Source: Sphingobium sp. (GTDB lineage: Bacteria > Pseudomonadota > Alphaproteobacteria > Sphingomonadales > Sphingomonadaceae). From it: a stretch of 11,060 nucleotides of DNA. Positions 1 to 6,578 of this stretch are shown here, in pieces. Below the pieces are notes generated by a model. That model was not told the DNA's origin. It made no database searches and saw only the letters and a list, made by a program, of their open reading frames with translations. The stretch is from assembly GCA_030148625.1 (NCBI GenBank), contig JASBTC010000058.1, forward strand, positions 1 to 11,060. The letters run 5' to 3'. Position numbers and translations under genes: made by a program. Position 1 is the first letter of the stretch. Every line of letters begins with the position of its first letter.

Positions 1-312
1 GGATCCTATGGCACCGGCAACCGCATGCCGATCAAGGCGACCCGCGCACTGCTCAACGCCGCGCTCGACGGCAGCCTGAACGATGCCGAATTCCGCACCG
101 ATCCGAATTTCGGTTTCGAGGTTCCGGTGGCGGTGGCGGGCGTCGACAGCGCGATCCTCGATCCGCGGTCGACCTGGGCGGACAAGGACGCCTACGACGC
201 CACCGCGCAAAAGCTGGTCCGGCAATTCATCGACAATTTCGCGCAATTCGAAAGCCATGTCGATGAAGGGGTGAGGCAAGCCGCCCCATCGGCGCTCGAA
301 ACCGCCGCCTGA
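1..312 (+). CDS. pckA: Phosphoenolpyruvate carboxykinase (ATP), C-terminal fragment
   Basis: This is the last 103 codons of a gene that begins upstream of the window; the frame is open from base 1. The visible part starts [11 protein letters not shown], matching the YGxGxRM segment near the C-terminus of ATP-dependent PEP carboxykinase. It continues through the family's tail ([15 protein letters not shown], then a [13 protein letters not shown] segment and a helix with [10 protein letters not shown]). The enzyme converts oxaloacetate plus ATP to phosphoenolpyruvate, CO2 and ADP in the cytosol, the first committed step of gluconeogenesis. The active-site P-loop and metal ligands lie upstream and cannot be checked. 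The stop is TGA at 310-312, followed by a small GC hairpin. The assignment is confident from sequence similarity alone; the gene is partial only because of the window edge. Confidence 0.9.
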   Translation, partial: GSYGTGNRMPIKATRALLNAALDGSLNDAEFRTDPNFGFEVPVAVAGVDSAILDPRSTWADKDAYDATAQKLVRQFIDNFAQFESHVDEGVRQAAPSALETAA

Positions 313-315
313 TCC

Positions 316-335
316 GGCCCGGTCGCTTCCGGGCC
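316..335 (+). terminator. GC-rich stem-loop after pckA
   Basis: A perfect 7-bp inverted repeat (GGCCCGG / CCGGGCC) with a 6-nt loop lies 3 nt after the pckA stop and ahead of the next Shine-Dalgarno. No T-run follows, so it is not a textbook intrinsic terminator. It may stabilise the pckA 3' end or cause partial termination between the two genes. Function is inferred from position only. Confidence 0.3.
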
Positions 336-356
336 ATTCCGAAAGGAAGCCCGGAA

Positions 357-803
357 ATGACCGACCACGACGTCCGATTGTTCGAAGATGATGCGGCCGT
401 CGCCCATGTGGGCGACGGCTTGATCCTGCGCACTCTGCCGCGCGCCGAATGGACGCACGAAGCGCATCTCGCCGCCTGCCTGTACATCGTCCGCGATCGG
501 CGGGAAATCGTGCCGGAACGCGATCTGCCCGGCATCATCCGGCGCTATAATGAAAGCGTCGGCGGGGTGAATGACGATCATCAGGGGTATCACGAAACGA
601 TCACCCAGGCCTTTCTCGCCGCGGTGCGCGCGCATCTCGCCGAACGTCCGGCGGGTGAGGGGCTCGTCCGGTCGGTCAACGCGCTGCTGCTCTCGCCGCG
701 CGGCCGGCGCGATTGGCCGCTCGGCCATTATTCGCACGCCTTGCTCTTCTCCGTCGCGGCGCGCCGTCGTTTCGTCGCGCCCGACATCGCGCCGCTGCCA
801 TAG
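357..803 (+). CDS. Conserved hypothetical protein (WTHxxH / GYHET type)
   Basis: This encodes a 148-aa soluble protein with no signal peptide or membrane segment. The start ATG has an AAGGAA Shine-Dalgarno 8 nt upstream. The sequence resembles a widespread uncharacterised bacterial family marked by WTHEAH (residues 32-37), IRRYNE (61-66), GYHET (77-81) and a C-terminal tail with AARRRFVAPDIAPLP. I recognise the pattern but know no proven function. The three regularly placed histidines (H34, H37, H79) together with E80 could form a metal or catalytic site, which is inference. It lies 44 nt after pckA on the same strand, so read-through co-transcription is possible. Its stop codon is followed directly by a two-hairpin repeat. 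Codon use matches the neighbours. Confidence 0.8.
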   Translation: MTDHDVRLFEDDAAVAHVGDGLILRTLPRAEWTHEAHLAACLYIVRDRREIVPERDLPGIIRRYNESVGGVNDDHQGYHETITQAFLAAVRAHLAERPAGEGLVRSVNALLLSPRGRRDWPLGHYSHALLFSVAARRRFVAPDIAPLP

Positions 804-902
804 AGTGCCAGCTCTTGATGAGCTTGACTCATCGAGACCTGGCATCAGCCCGCGCGGCGCATGAGCGAACCGATCGAGGATGCGTCAGCATCTTCGAGAT
901 CG
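804..902 (+). repeat. Two-hairpin intergenic repeat, copy A
   Basis: This begins on the base after the stop codon of the 148-aa gene. Hairpin 1 has arms 804-822 and 828-846 (19 nt each, 15 of 19 paired, 5-nt loop). A 21-nt linker (847-867) follows. Hairpin 2 is 874-883 paired with 888-897 (10 bp including one G-U, loop GTCA). The same layout recurs at 7368-7467, with 19 of 21 linker bases identical and 16 of 19 in the right arm of hairpin 1. It may act as a 3'-end RNA stabiliser or terminator, a REP-like mobile repeat, or a structured RNA; sequence alone does not decide. Confidence 0.75.
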
Positions 903-918
903 CGTATGAGAAGGGTGG

Positions 919-969
919 TTGACGCGCCGCATCCGCCTGAGTAATTCCTGCTATTGATAGTCAGTCGCA
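919..969 (+). promoter_or_regulatory. Possible promoter with Fur-like operator
   Basis: A TTGACG hexamer (919-924) matches the -35 consensus at 5 of 6 positions. The best -10 candidate is AGTAAT (940-945), 4 of 6 but with a short 15-nt spacer. Just downstream, TGATAGTCAGTCGCA (955-969) matches the 7-1-7 Fur core TGATAATNATTATCA at 11 of 15 positions if the centre counts as matched. An operator overlapping the likely transcription start would fit repression. It would serve the coupled unknown gene and fpr. The site is a pattern match by eye, so confidence is low. Confidence 0.33.
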
Positions 970-987
970 ATTAATCGGCAGGTGGAT

Positions 988-1434
988 ATGTATGATTTCG
1001 TCGACCAGCGCGTGACGTCGCTCGACCGCGGCGGCCGCTTCCTGATCTGGTCGATGCGCTCGTGGCTGGCGAGCTATGGCGAGGGGCGCTGCCCGGCGGC
1101 GGCGCTCGGGCCGGCCTTCGTCAAATGGGGGATGATGGAGGGGCTGCCGCATTTCGCGATGGCGATGACCTTGCTTGCCCGCCATGCGCACCAACCGATC
1201 GCGTTCGCACCATTGCCCTGCGGGCGCGTGCGCGAGGACGAAGCCGTGATGCTCGGCCTGTTCCGCGCGATGCGAGACGATACGCCCGATCGCGTCGTCG
1301 AAACGCTCGGCCTGATCGTCGAGGGGGACAGCGTCGCGCCGCTGCTCACCGCCATGACCGCGCTTGCCATGCGGCTGGCCGACGCCGGACTGATTCCCGA
1401 AGCCCCCCATCCCACGACGAGTGAAGCACGATGA
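988..1434 (+). CDS. Hypothetical protein, translationally coupled to fpr
   Basis: This encodes a 148-aa protein that I do not recognise. It has no clear transmembrane segment or signal peptide. It contains WSMRSWLASYGEG followed by CPAAALGPAFVKW (residues 21-47), CGRVREDE (78-85) and a predicted helical C-terminal half. Two cysteines (C35, C78) and two histidines (H55, H67) are the candidates for a metal or redox site, but this is speculation. An in-frame GTG at 982 is possible, but AGGTGG at 980-985 places a Shine-Dalgarno AGG 5 nt before the ATG at 988, so that start is preferred. The stop overlaps the fpr start as ATGA, implying translational coupling and related function. The upstream Fur-like site hints at iron control. 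Confidence 0.72.
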   Translation: MYDFVDQRVTSLDRGGRFLIWSMRSWLASYGEGRCPAAALGPAFVKWGMMEGLPHFAMAMTLLARHAHQPIAFAPLPCGRVREDEAVMLGLFRAMRDDTPDRVVETLGLIVEGDSVAPLLTAMTALAMRLADAGLIPEAPHPTTSEAR

Positions 1435-2240
1435 GCGACCGTAACAAGGAAATGCTGGCCCCCTCGACCGCGCTGACCGTGGAAGAGGTCCGTTCGGTGC
1501 GTCACTGGAACGCCCATCTGTTCAGCTTCACCATCACGCGCCCGCCCAGCTTCCGTTTCCGGTCGGGCGAGTTCGTGATGATCGGGCTGCCGGGGGAGGG
1601 GCGCCCGTTGCTGCGCGCCTATTCGATCGCGAGCCCGGCCTATGCCGACGAGCTCGAATTCCTGTCGATCAAGGTGCCCGACGGGCCGCTGACCTCGCGC
1701 CTGCAACAGATCCGGCCCGGCGACCGGATCTTTCTCGGGCGCAAGCCAACGGGGACATTGGTCGCGGATGCGCTGCTTCCCGGCAACCGCCTGTTCCTGC
1801 TGTCGACGGGCACCGGCCTGGCGCCTTTTCTCAGCCTCATCCGCGATCCGGATCTTTACGATCGCTTCGGTCAGATCGTGCTGGTCCATTCGGTGCGCAA
1901 CGTCAGCGACCTCGCTTTCCGCCAGGAACTGGAAAGCCAGCTCGCCGGCGACCCGCTGGTCCAGGATCAGGCGCTGCTCCAGCTCGAATATGTGCCGACG
2001 GTGACGCGGGAGGAATTTCACACCATGCGCCGGATCGATGCGCTGATCGACGATGGCGGCCTGTTCGGCGGCCGCTGCACCGGCCCGCGCCTGCTGGATC
2101 CGCAGACGGACCGGATCATGATGTGCGGATCGATGGCGATGATCCGCGATCTCGCCGCGCGCTTCGATGGCCTCGGATTCTCCGAAGGTTCCAATGCGGC
2201 GCCCGGCCACTATGTGATCGAACGCGCCTTTGTCGGCTAG
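1431..2240 (+). CDS. fpr: Ferredoxin-NADP+ reductase (FPR, bacterial subclass)
   Basis: This is a 269-aa cytosolic FAD enzyme that moves electrons between NADPH and ferredoxin or flavodoxin. It can supply iron-sulfur enzymes, bacterioferritin iron release and oxidative-stress defence. The N-terminal FAD-binding barrel carries RAYSIASP (62-69) and SIKVPDGPLTSRL (79-91). KPTGTL (105-110) leads into the NADP domain, with STGTGLAPF (125-133) and MCGSMAMI (231-238). The C-terminus is ERAFVG, the alphaproteobacterial form, with F267 placed to stack on the flavin. Length is typical. The start overlaps the stop of the preceding unknown gene (ATGA at 1431-1434); no strong separate Shine-Dalgarno is seen, so coupled initiation is likely. 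Another ATG at 1452 has a GGA only 1-2 nt away and is less likely. Confidence 0.95.
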   Translation: MSDRNKEMLAPSTALTVEEVRSVRHWNAHLFSFTITRPPSFRFRSGEFVMIGLPGEGRPLLRAYSIASPAYADELEFLSIKVPDGPLTSRLQQIRPGDRIFLGRKPTGTLVADALLPGNRLFLLSTGTGLAPFLSLIRDPDLYDRFGQIVLVHSVRNVSDLAFRQELESQLAGDPLVQDQALLQLEYVPTVTREEFHTMRRIDALIDDGGLFGGRCTGPRLLDPQTDRIMMCGSMAMIRDLAARFDGLGFSEGSNAAPGHYVIERAFVG

Positions 2241-2257
2241 AGAGGCCGGATAACCCA

Positions 2258-2353
2258 CATCGTCACCCTGAACTTGTTTCAGGGTCCATGTCGAAACGGC
2301 CGCGACGGTGCGGATTGCGGCATGGATGCTGAAACGAGTTCAGCATGACGATG
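2258..2353. repeat. REP-like composite inverted repeat
   Basis: Two 33-nt arms (2258-2290 and 2321-2353) are inverted copies with 28 of 33 positions paired, separated by 30 nt. Each arm is itself a hairpin: 2265-2272 with 2278-2285 (ACCCTGAA / TTCAGGGT), and 2326-2333 with 2339-2346 (ATGCTGAA / TTCAGCAT), each with an 8-bp stem and 5-nt loop. The arm differences keep each internal stem paired. This is the architecture of REP/BIME-type repeats, and arms of this sequence type are familiar from sphingomonad intergenic regions. It starts 17 nt after fpr and may protect the mRNA 3' end or aid termination. Confidence 0.8.
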
Positions 2354-2489
2354 AAGTGTCCTTGGCTCGGCGGGATAGGGGCAGCAAACAGGGCCTCCGC
2401 CATCGCCCGAATGCCCTCCGAACCGGATCGACTGCAGCTTTTGCAGGTGACGCCCCGGGCAATCGATCCTAACCTCGATCAACCCGAAC

Positions 2490-2501
2490 AAGGAGGTGAT
2501 C
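2490..2501 (+). promoter_or_regulatory. Extended perfect Shine-Dalgarno
   Basis: AAGGAGGTGATC is a 12-nt perfect complement of the conserved 3' end of 16S rRNA (GATCACCTCCTT). The GGAGG core ends 6 nt before the ATG at 2503, an optimal spacing. It fixes the start of the downstream small gene and predicts very strong initiation. The rest of the 2354-2489 stretch shows no gene and no convincing promoter hexamers. Confidence 0.85.
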
Positions 2502-2502
2502 G

Positions 2503-2856
2503 ATGAGCGGTATATTGGACGGATTGGGCGGCAATCTCGAAGATCTCGGTGCGCGCTTCGGCGTCTCGCCCGATCAGATCCGATCGGTCACCGAAACCCT
2601 CGGCGCCAAGCTGCAGGGTGGCGCGGGCCAGAGCCAGGCGATCGCCGATGCGGCGGGCGAACATGGGCTGTCGCTGGAAAAGCTTCAGGGCGTCCTGGCG
2701 GGCCTTGGCGGCACCGGCGCGCTGGAGAAGATCGGGCTCGATCCCAATGGCGACCTGCTGGGCCAGGTCACCGGCTTTTTCGACAAGGATGGCGACGGCA
2801 GCGCCATCGACGACCTGACCGACATGGCAAAGGGCTTTTTCGGCGGGAAAAGCTGA
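2503..2856 (+). CDS. Small DUF937/YidB-like protein with EF-hand-like loop
   Basis: This encodes a 117-aa acidic, glycine-rich protein with no signal peptide or membrane helix. Residues 1-70 are two amphipathic helical units around LEDLGARFGVSPDQI and QAIADAAGEHGLSLEKLQGV, resembling the DUF937 (YidB-like) fold. Residues 94-105 read DKDGDGSAIDDL, a calcium-loop pattern with D at positions 1, 3 and 5 and S at 7. Position 12 is Leu rather than Glu, so it is closer to a dockerin-type loop, and metal binding is uncertain. The tail DMAKGFFGGKS is glycine-rich, as is common in such proteins. Function is unknown. The very strong Shine-Dalgarno suggests abundant protein. Its stop codon directly abuts the stop of the convergent minus-strand gene. 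Confidence 0.85.
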   Translation: MSGILDGLGGNLEDLGARFGVSPDQIRSVTETLGAKLQGGAGQSQAIADAAGEHGLSLEKLQGVLAGLGGTGALEKIGLDPNGDLLGQVTGFFDKDGDGSAIDDLTDMAKGFFGGKS

Positions 2857-3177
2857 TCAGGACAGCGGCAGGCTGCTCGCTGCCACCTCGTGATGCTCGA
2901 CATGCAGCGGGCGATCGAGCAGGTAGCGATCGTCCTCGGGATAATAGCGAGCGATGGCGATGTCTTCGCCCGCAAACCCCCTGATATCGTCCAGCGAGCG
3001 CCACCAGCTCAATGTCGTCACTTCGCTGGTGCCGTCGCCCAGGTCGCGGAACAGCATCTGGAACCCCAGATTGCCGGGGGTCGAGGTATAGTCGGTTCCG
3101 CCAGTGCCCTCGATATAGATGCGATATTCTTCGCGTTCCGCCGTGCGGATCAGGCCTTTCCAGCGGCGCAGGATCAT
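2857..3177 (-). CDS. ABM-fold protein (antibiotic biosynthesis monooxygenase-like)
   Basis: This encodes a 106-aa cytosolic protein of the dimeric alpha/beta-barrel type. It starts with the strand ILRRWKGLIRTAEREEY, continues through TPGNLGFQMLFRDLGDGTSEVTTLSWW (residues 33-59) and a helix SLDDIRGFAGEDI (61-73), then shows YYPEDDRYLL (78-87) and HVEHHEV (92-98). These match small ABM-domain proteins, a family that includes quinone-forming monooxygenases and haem-degrading enzymes as well as many of unknown role. The substrate cannot be told. The start ATG overlaps the stop of the DUF885 gene (ATGA on the minus strand, 3174-3177), so it is probably translated by coupling and is the last gene of that operon. 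Confidence 0.85.
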   Translation of the reverse strand: MILRRWKGLIRTAEREEYRIYIEGTGGTDYTSTPGNLGFQMLFRDLGDGTSEVTTLSWWRSLDDIRGFAGEDIAIARYYPEDDRYLLDRPLHVEHHEVAASSLPLS

Positions 3178-4994
3178 GATCTGGCTCCGGCGATATAGGC
3201 GTCGACATTGGCGGCCAGCACGTCGAGCGGCACATTGCCGCCCAGCACCACTGTGTCGTTGAATGCCTTATAGTCATAGCGTTTGCCGAGCGCCGTTTCG
3301 GCGCGGCGGCGCTGGCGGTTGATCTCGCTATGGCCGACCTTGTAGCCGCAGGCCTGGCCCGGCCATGAACAATAGCGATCGACTTCGCTCGAAACCTCGT
3401 CGATCGACGAGCCGTTGGTCTCCGAGAACCATTTGATCGCCTGATCGCGCGTCCAGCGTTTGGCGTGAAGCCCGGTATCGACGACCAGCCGGCAGGCGCG
3501 GAACGCGATCGACTGGAGATAGCCGAGCCTGCCCACCGGATCACCGGCATAGACGCCGAGTTCGCCCGCCATCTGCTCGGCATAAAGCGCCCAGCCTTCC
3601 GAATAGGCGTTGAAGGCGAGGATCGAGCGGATCAGCGGCAGTTTATAGGCATATTCGCCCTGCCAGACATGTCCGGGAATCGCCTCGTGATGGGTCAGCG
3701 TCGGCAGGCTGTAGCGATTGTGCAGCCCGGTCGTGTGCAGGTTGATCCAGAATTTGCCGGGCACCGTCCCGTCGATCGATCCGGGGCCGCCATAGGCGCC
3801 GGGCGCGCCGGGCTCTTCCTCGGGGGGCAGGCGCCGGACCTCGACATTGCCGCGGACCAGCGTGTTGAACGCCTGGGGCATCTTGGCGCGGATGGTGGCC
3901 AGGCGTTGCTGGATGAAGGCCATGATCTCGGCACGGCCGGGGTCGCCTTCGGGAAACAGGAAACGGGGATCCTTGCCGAGCGCCGTCATCCGTTCGCCGA
4001 CGCTGCCCTTGCTGTATCCCAGGCCGCGCAGGATGACGTCCATCTCGCCCTGCAATGTCCTGAGCTCGTCCAGGCCCATCTTGTGGACTTCGTCCGGCGT
4101 CATCCGCGTCGTCGTCGCGGCGCGCAGCGACCAGGCATAGAATGCGTCGCCGTGCGGCCGCGCCCACATGCCCGCATCGGGGGTTGCACGCGTCCGTTGC
4201 GCGGTCAGCTCGGCGATCTGCCGGTCGAGCGCGGGGGCGACTTTTTCCGTCGCGATGCGCCGCGCGCGCGCCGCCCAGTCGCCCGGTATCGCCTGGGTGC
4301 GCCGCTCGATCGAGGTGACCAGGCCGCCGCCGTCGCGCGCGCCCTTGACCGCCAGCCCAAGCTGGCCGAGCGCCTTGTCGATCAGGAAGGATGGCGCGAT
4401 CAGCCCCTGTCCGCCCGCGGCCTTGAGCCGGCCCAGTTCGCCGTCGAGCTGGGTGGGATAGCTTTCCAGCCGCGCGAGATAGGCCTCGGCATCCTCGGCA
4501 TTCGCGATCTGATGCTCGCTGTCGAGGAAGCGGGGCGTGTCGAGATAAGCGCCGACATTCTGGATGACGACATAGGGCGTGTTGCGCCAGCCGCCGACCG
4601 CGACATCGCCATAGGGCTGGGCGAAGCCGTCGAGCGCGAGGGTCAGGGCGCTGCGGACGACGTTCAGGCTGGTGCGTGTGGCGTGGGAAAGCGAGGCGGC
4701 GTCGATCGTGCCGAGCCGGGCCAGATCGGCGCGGGCCTGGTCGGCGATCCGGCGCTGGCCGGCCTGCGACCGGTCGGCAAGCTGCGCATGCAGCGCCGCA
4801 CGCGCGCCCTTGTCGACCCCGAGCGACGTCGCCGACTCCGGATTGAGCCGCAACAGGTTCTCCGCGATCGAATCGAGCAGCGCATTGGCCGCGGCATCGC
4901 CGGACTGGGCCGATGCGGCGCCGGGCAGCAGGGTAAGCGCGCCGGCGGCGGTCGTGCCGATCAGCATGTCGCGGCGGGAAAGGTCGGTCGTCAT
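3174..4994 (-). CDS. DUF885 family metallopeptidase-like protein with Tat signal
   Basis: This encodes 606 aa from the chosen ATG at 4994; the frame stays open upstream to 5084. The N-terminus MTTDLSRRDMLIGTTAAGAL has a twin-arginine motif, a hydrophobic core and an ASAQ cleavage site at about residue 30, implying folded export to the periplasm. The body matches DUF885 (COG4805). HHEAIPGH (435-442) and EGWALYAEQ (466-474) give an HExxxH-like pair plus a downstream glutamate, suggesting a zinc peptidase-type site. The substrate is unknown. The start at 4994 has GGAG 9 nt upstream and places the Tat motif 7 residues in; ATGs at 5012 and 5015 are alternatives. It follows nfeD on the same strand by about 60 nt and precedes the ABM gene with an ATGA overlap. 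Confidence 0.9.
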   Translation of the reverse strand: MTTDLSRRDMLIGTTAAGALTLLPGAASAQSGDAAANALLDSIAENLLRLNPESATSLGVDKGARAALHAQLADRSQAGQRRIADQARADLARLGTIDAASLSHATRTSLNVVRSALTLALDGFAQPYGDVAVGGWRNTPYVVIQNVGAYLDTPRFLDSEHQIANAEDAEAYLARLESYPTQLDGELGRLKAAGGQGLIAPSFLIDKALGQLGLAVKGARDGGGLVTSIERRTQAIPGDWAARARRIATEKVAPALDRQIAELTAQRTRATPDAGMWARPHGDAFYAWSLRAATTTRMTPDEVHKMGLDELRTLQGEMDVILRGLGYSKGSVGERMTALGKDPRFLFPEGDPGRAEIMAFIQQRLATIRAKMPQAFNTLVRGNVEVRRLPPEEEPGAPGAYGGPGSIDGTVPGKFWINLHTTGLHNRYSLPTLTHHEAIPGHVWQGEYAYKLPLIRSILAFNAYSEGWALYAEQMAGELGVYAGDPVGRLGYLQSIAFRACRLVVDTGLHAKRWTRDQAIKWFSETNGSSIDEVSSEVDRYCSWPGQACGYKVGHSEINRQRRRAETALGKRYDYKAFNDTVVLGGNVPLDVLAANVDAYIAGARS

Positions 4995-5055
4995 GTCACG
5001 CGACTCCGTCATCATATCTGCAATACCCTGGCAGGGTTCGGCCTTTGGTGGGGCC

Positions 5056-5502
5056 TCAGGCGATGGGTTCGACCAGCAGCGCACCGCGATCCACCCCGGT
5101 CACGCGCAGCCGCGCCCCCAGCGCGAAATCCCCGCCCTTGGCGTTCCAGACGCCGTCGCCCACTTTCACGCGGCCGATTCCCGATTCGAACGGCTCGACC
5201 ACCGTGACGATCTCGCCCACCAGCCGCGCGGCGCGGTCGTTGAGCAGGGGGTCGGTGGTTTCGATCGGATTGAGCGCGAACCAGCGGCGTCCCGCGAAAA
5301 CCGCGACGATCGCGAGCACCGCGAACGCCGCGAATTGCGCGGGTTCGTTCAGACCGAACAACAGGGTGGCGACGCCGGTGACCAGGGCTGCCCCGCCGAT
5401 CCAGAGCAGGAAGAAACCGGGCATGATGATCTCGGCGGTGCCGAGTACCGCCGCCAGGATCAGCCAGACCCATTGCGGTTCCAGCGGAAAGATATCCATC
5501 AT
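5056..5502 (-). CDS. NfeD-like membrane protein
   Basis: This encodes a 148-aa short NfeD protein (YbbJ class). It has three hydrophobic segments at about residues 11-28, 30-51 and 55-72, then a soluble OB-fold domain (87-148) with LVGEIVTVVEPFESGIGRVKVGDGVWNA-type strands. It lacks the N-terminal ClpP-like protease of long NfeD proteins. Short NfeD proteins work with SPFH/stomatin proteins in the inner membrane. It lies 12 nt after the qmcA-like gene, and its GAGGAG Shine-Dalgarno (5511-5516) overlaps that gene's stop codon, which supports the first of two adjacent ATGs (5502) over 5499. The two genes almost certainly form an operon. Confidence 0.92.
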   Translation of the reverse strand: MMDIFPLEPQWVWLILAAVLGTAEIIMPGFFLLWIGGAALVTGVATLLFGLNEPAQFAAFAVLAIVAVFAGRRWFALNPIETTDPLLNDRAARLVGEIVTVVEPFESGIGRVKVGDGVWNAKGGDFALGARLRVTGVDRGALLVEPIA

Positions 5503-5514
5503 CGCGCCGTCTCC

Positions 5515-6495
5515 TCAGCCTTGCTGCTCGAACGGCCCCGGACGTTTGGGGCGGGGCGGGGGCGAGCCCGGGTTTGAGGGCGTCGATCCGCTGCCCAATA
5601 TGGCATCCTTCGCCAGCTCGCCGATTCCGCCCAGCGTGCCGATCAGCGCGGTCGCCTCCACCGGGAAGAGGATGGTCTTGGCATTGGGCGAGGTCGCGAA
5701 CTGGCTCACCGCCTCGACATATTTCTGCGCGATGAAATAGTTGAGGGCCTTCGAATTGCCGCTCGCGATCGCGTCAGACACCATCTGCGTCGCCTTGGCT
5801 TCGGCCTCCGCTTCGCGTTCGCGCGCTTCGGCGTCGCGGAAAGCCGCCTCGCGACGGCCCTCGGCCTGCAGGATCTGCGCCTGCTTCTCGCCTTCGGCGC
5901 GCAGGATCTCGGATGCGCGCATGCCCTCGGATTCGAGGATCGAGGCGCGTTTCTCGCGCTCGGCCTTCATCTGCCGCGCCATCGCGTTCGAGATATCCTG
6001 TGGCGGGCGGATATCCTTCACTTCGACGCGCGTGATCTTGACGCCCCAGGGGCCGGTCGCATGGTCGACCACGTTGAGCAGCCGCGCATTGATCTCGTCG
6101 CGGCGGGACAGCAATTCGTCCAGGTCCATCGATCCCATCACCGTGCGCAGGTTGGTCGTGGTGAGCTGCATGATGGCGATATAGAGTTCGGAGACCTCAT
6201 AGGCGGCCTTGGCGGGTTCGAGCACCTGGAAGAACACGACGCCGTCAACGGCGACCATCGCATTGTCCTTGGTGATGATCTCCTGGCCGGGGATATCGAG
6301 CACCTGCTCCATCATGTTGACCTTGCGGCCGACGCGATCGACGAAGGGCACGATCAGGTTGAAGCCCGGATGCGCGACATGGGTGAAGCGGCCGAAACGC
6401 TCGATCGTATATTGATAGCCCTGTCGGACCACGGTGACGCCGGCGACGACGAACGCGACCACCATGATCACGAGAAAAAGCAGGAAATATTCCAT
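5515..6495 (-). CDS. qmcA: SPFH/stomatin-like membrane protease regulator (QmcA type)
   Basis: This encodes a 326-aa protein with one N-terminal membrane helix (residues 2-23). An SPFH/band-7 domain (about 24-185) follows, including VRQGYQYTIERFGRF, DIPGQEIITKDNAMVAVDGVVFFQV and LRTVMGSMDLDELLSRRDEIN. A charged Ala/Glu/Arg-rich coiled coil (about 178-243) then leads to a conserved SGNSKALNYFIAQKYVEA segment and a proline-rich tail (305-326). Such proteins form large ring assemblies in the inner membrane and in E. coli interact with FtsH/HflKC. The start is chosen at 6495 because GGAGGGG lies 6 nt upstream and the membrane helix follows at once; the frame stays open to 6612 but that extension has no family similarity. 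It pairs with the downstream nfeD. Confidence 0.92.
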   Translation of the reverse strand: MEYFLLFLVIMVVAFVVAGVTVVRQGYQYTIERFGRFTHVAHPGFNLIVPFVDRVGRKVNMMEQVLDIPGQEIITKDNAMVAVDGVVFFQVLEPAKAAYEVSELYIAIMQLTTTNLRTVMGSMDLDELLSRRDEINARLLNVVDHATGPWGVKITRVEVKDIRPPQDISNAMARQMKAEREKRASILESEGMRASEILRAEGEKQAQILQAEGRREAAFRDAEAREREAEAEAKATQMVSDAIASGNSKALNYFIAQKYVEAVSQFATSPNAKTILFPVEATALIGTLGGIGELAKDAILGSGSTPSNPGSPPPRPKRPGPFEQQG

Positions 6496-6578
6496 GGCAA
6501 ACCCCTCCGACCGCCTGTGGAACGATACTGCCCCGCCAGCCCTTGCCCGCCAAGCATAATCGGGCGAAGAGCGGGACC
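6496..6578. promoter_or_regulatory. Divergent intergenic region between qmcA and the CitE-like gene
   Basis: This 83-nt gap separates two divergently transcribed genes, so it should hold promoters for both. It contains the strong qmcA Shine-Dalgarno (GGAGGGG on the minus strand) and a weak GGGA before the plus-strand ATG. I could not identify convincing -35/-10 pairs for either direction. Confidence 0.45.

Noticed and set aside
1..6. GGATCC at the first bases, suggesting a cloning junction
   Set aside because: It encodes the Gly-Ser of the conserved PEP carboxykinase segment in frame, so it is natural sequence; whether the window was cut there cannot be told.
368..922. Overlapping plus-strand frames around 571-864 and 713-922
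   Set aside because: They are out-of-frame readings of the 148-aa gene and its repeat, Arg/Ser-rich, without ribosome sites.
1074..2258. A 394-codon minus-strand frame opposite fpr
   Set aside because: fpr is certain from its motifs; the reverse frame shows no similarity to a known family and follows from third-position GC bias.
3465..5207. A 580-codon plus-strand frame opposite the DUF885 gene
   Set aside because: It is antisense to a gene with clear Tat signal and HEAIPGH motif, and has shadow-like composition with no domain.
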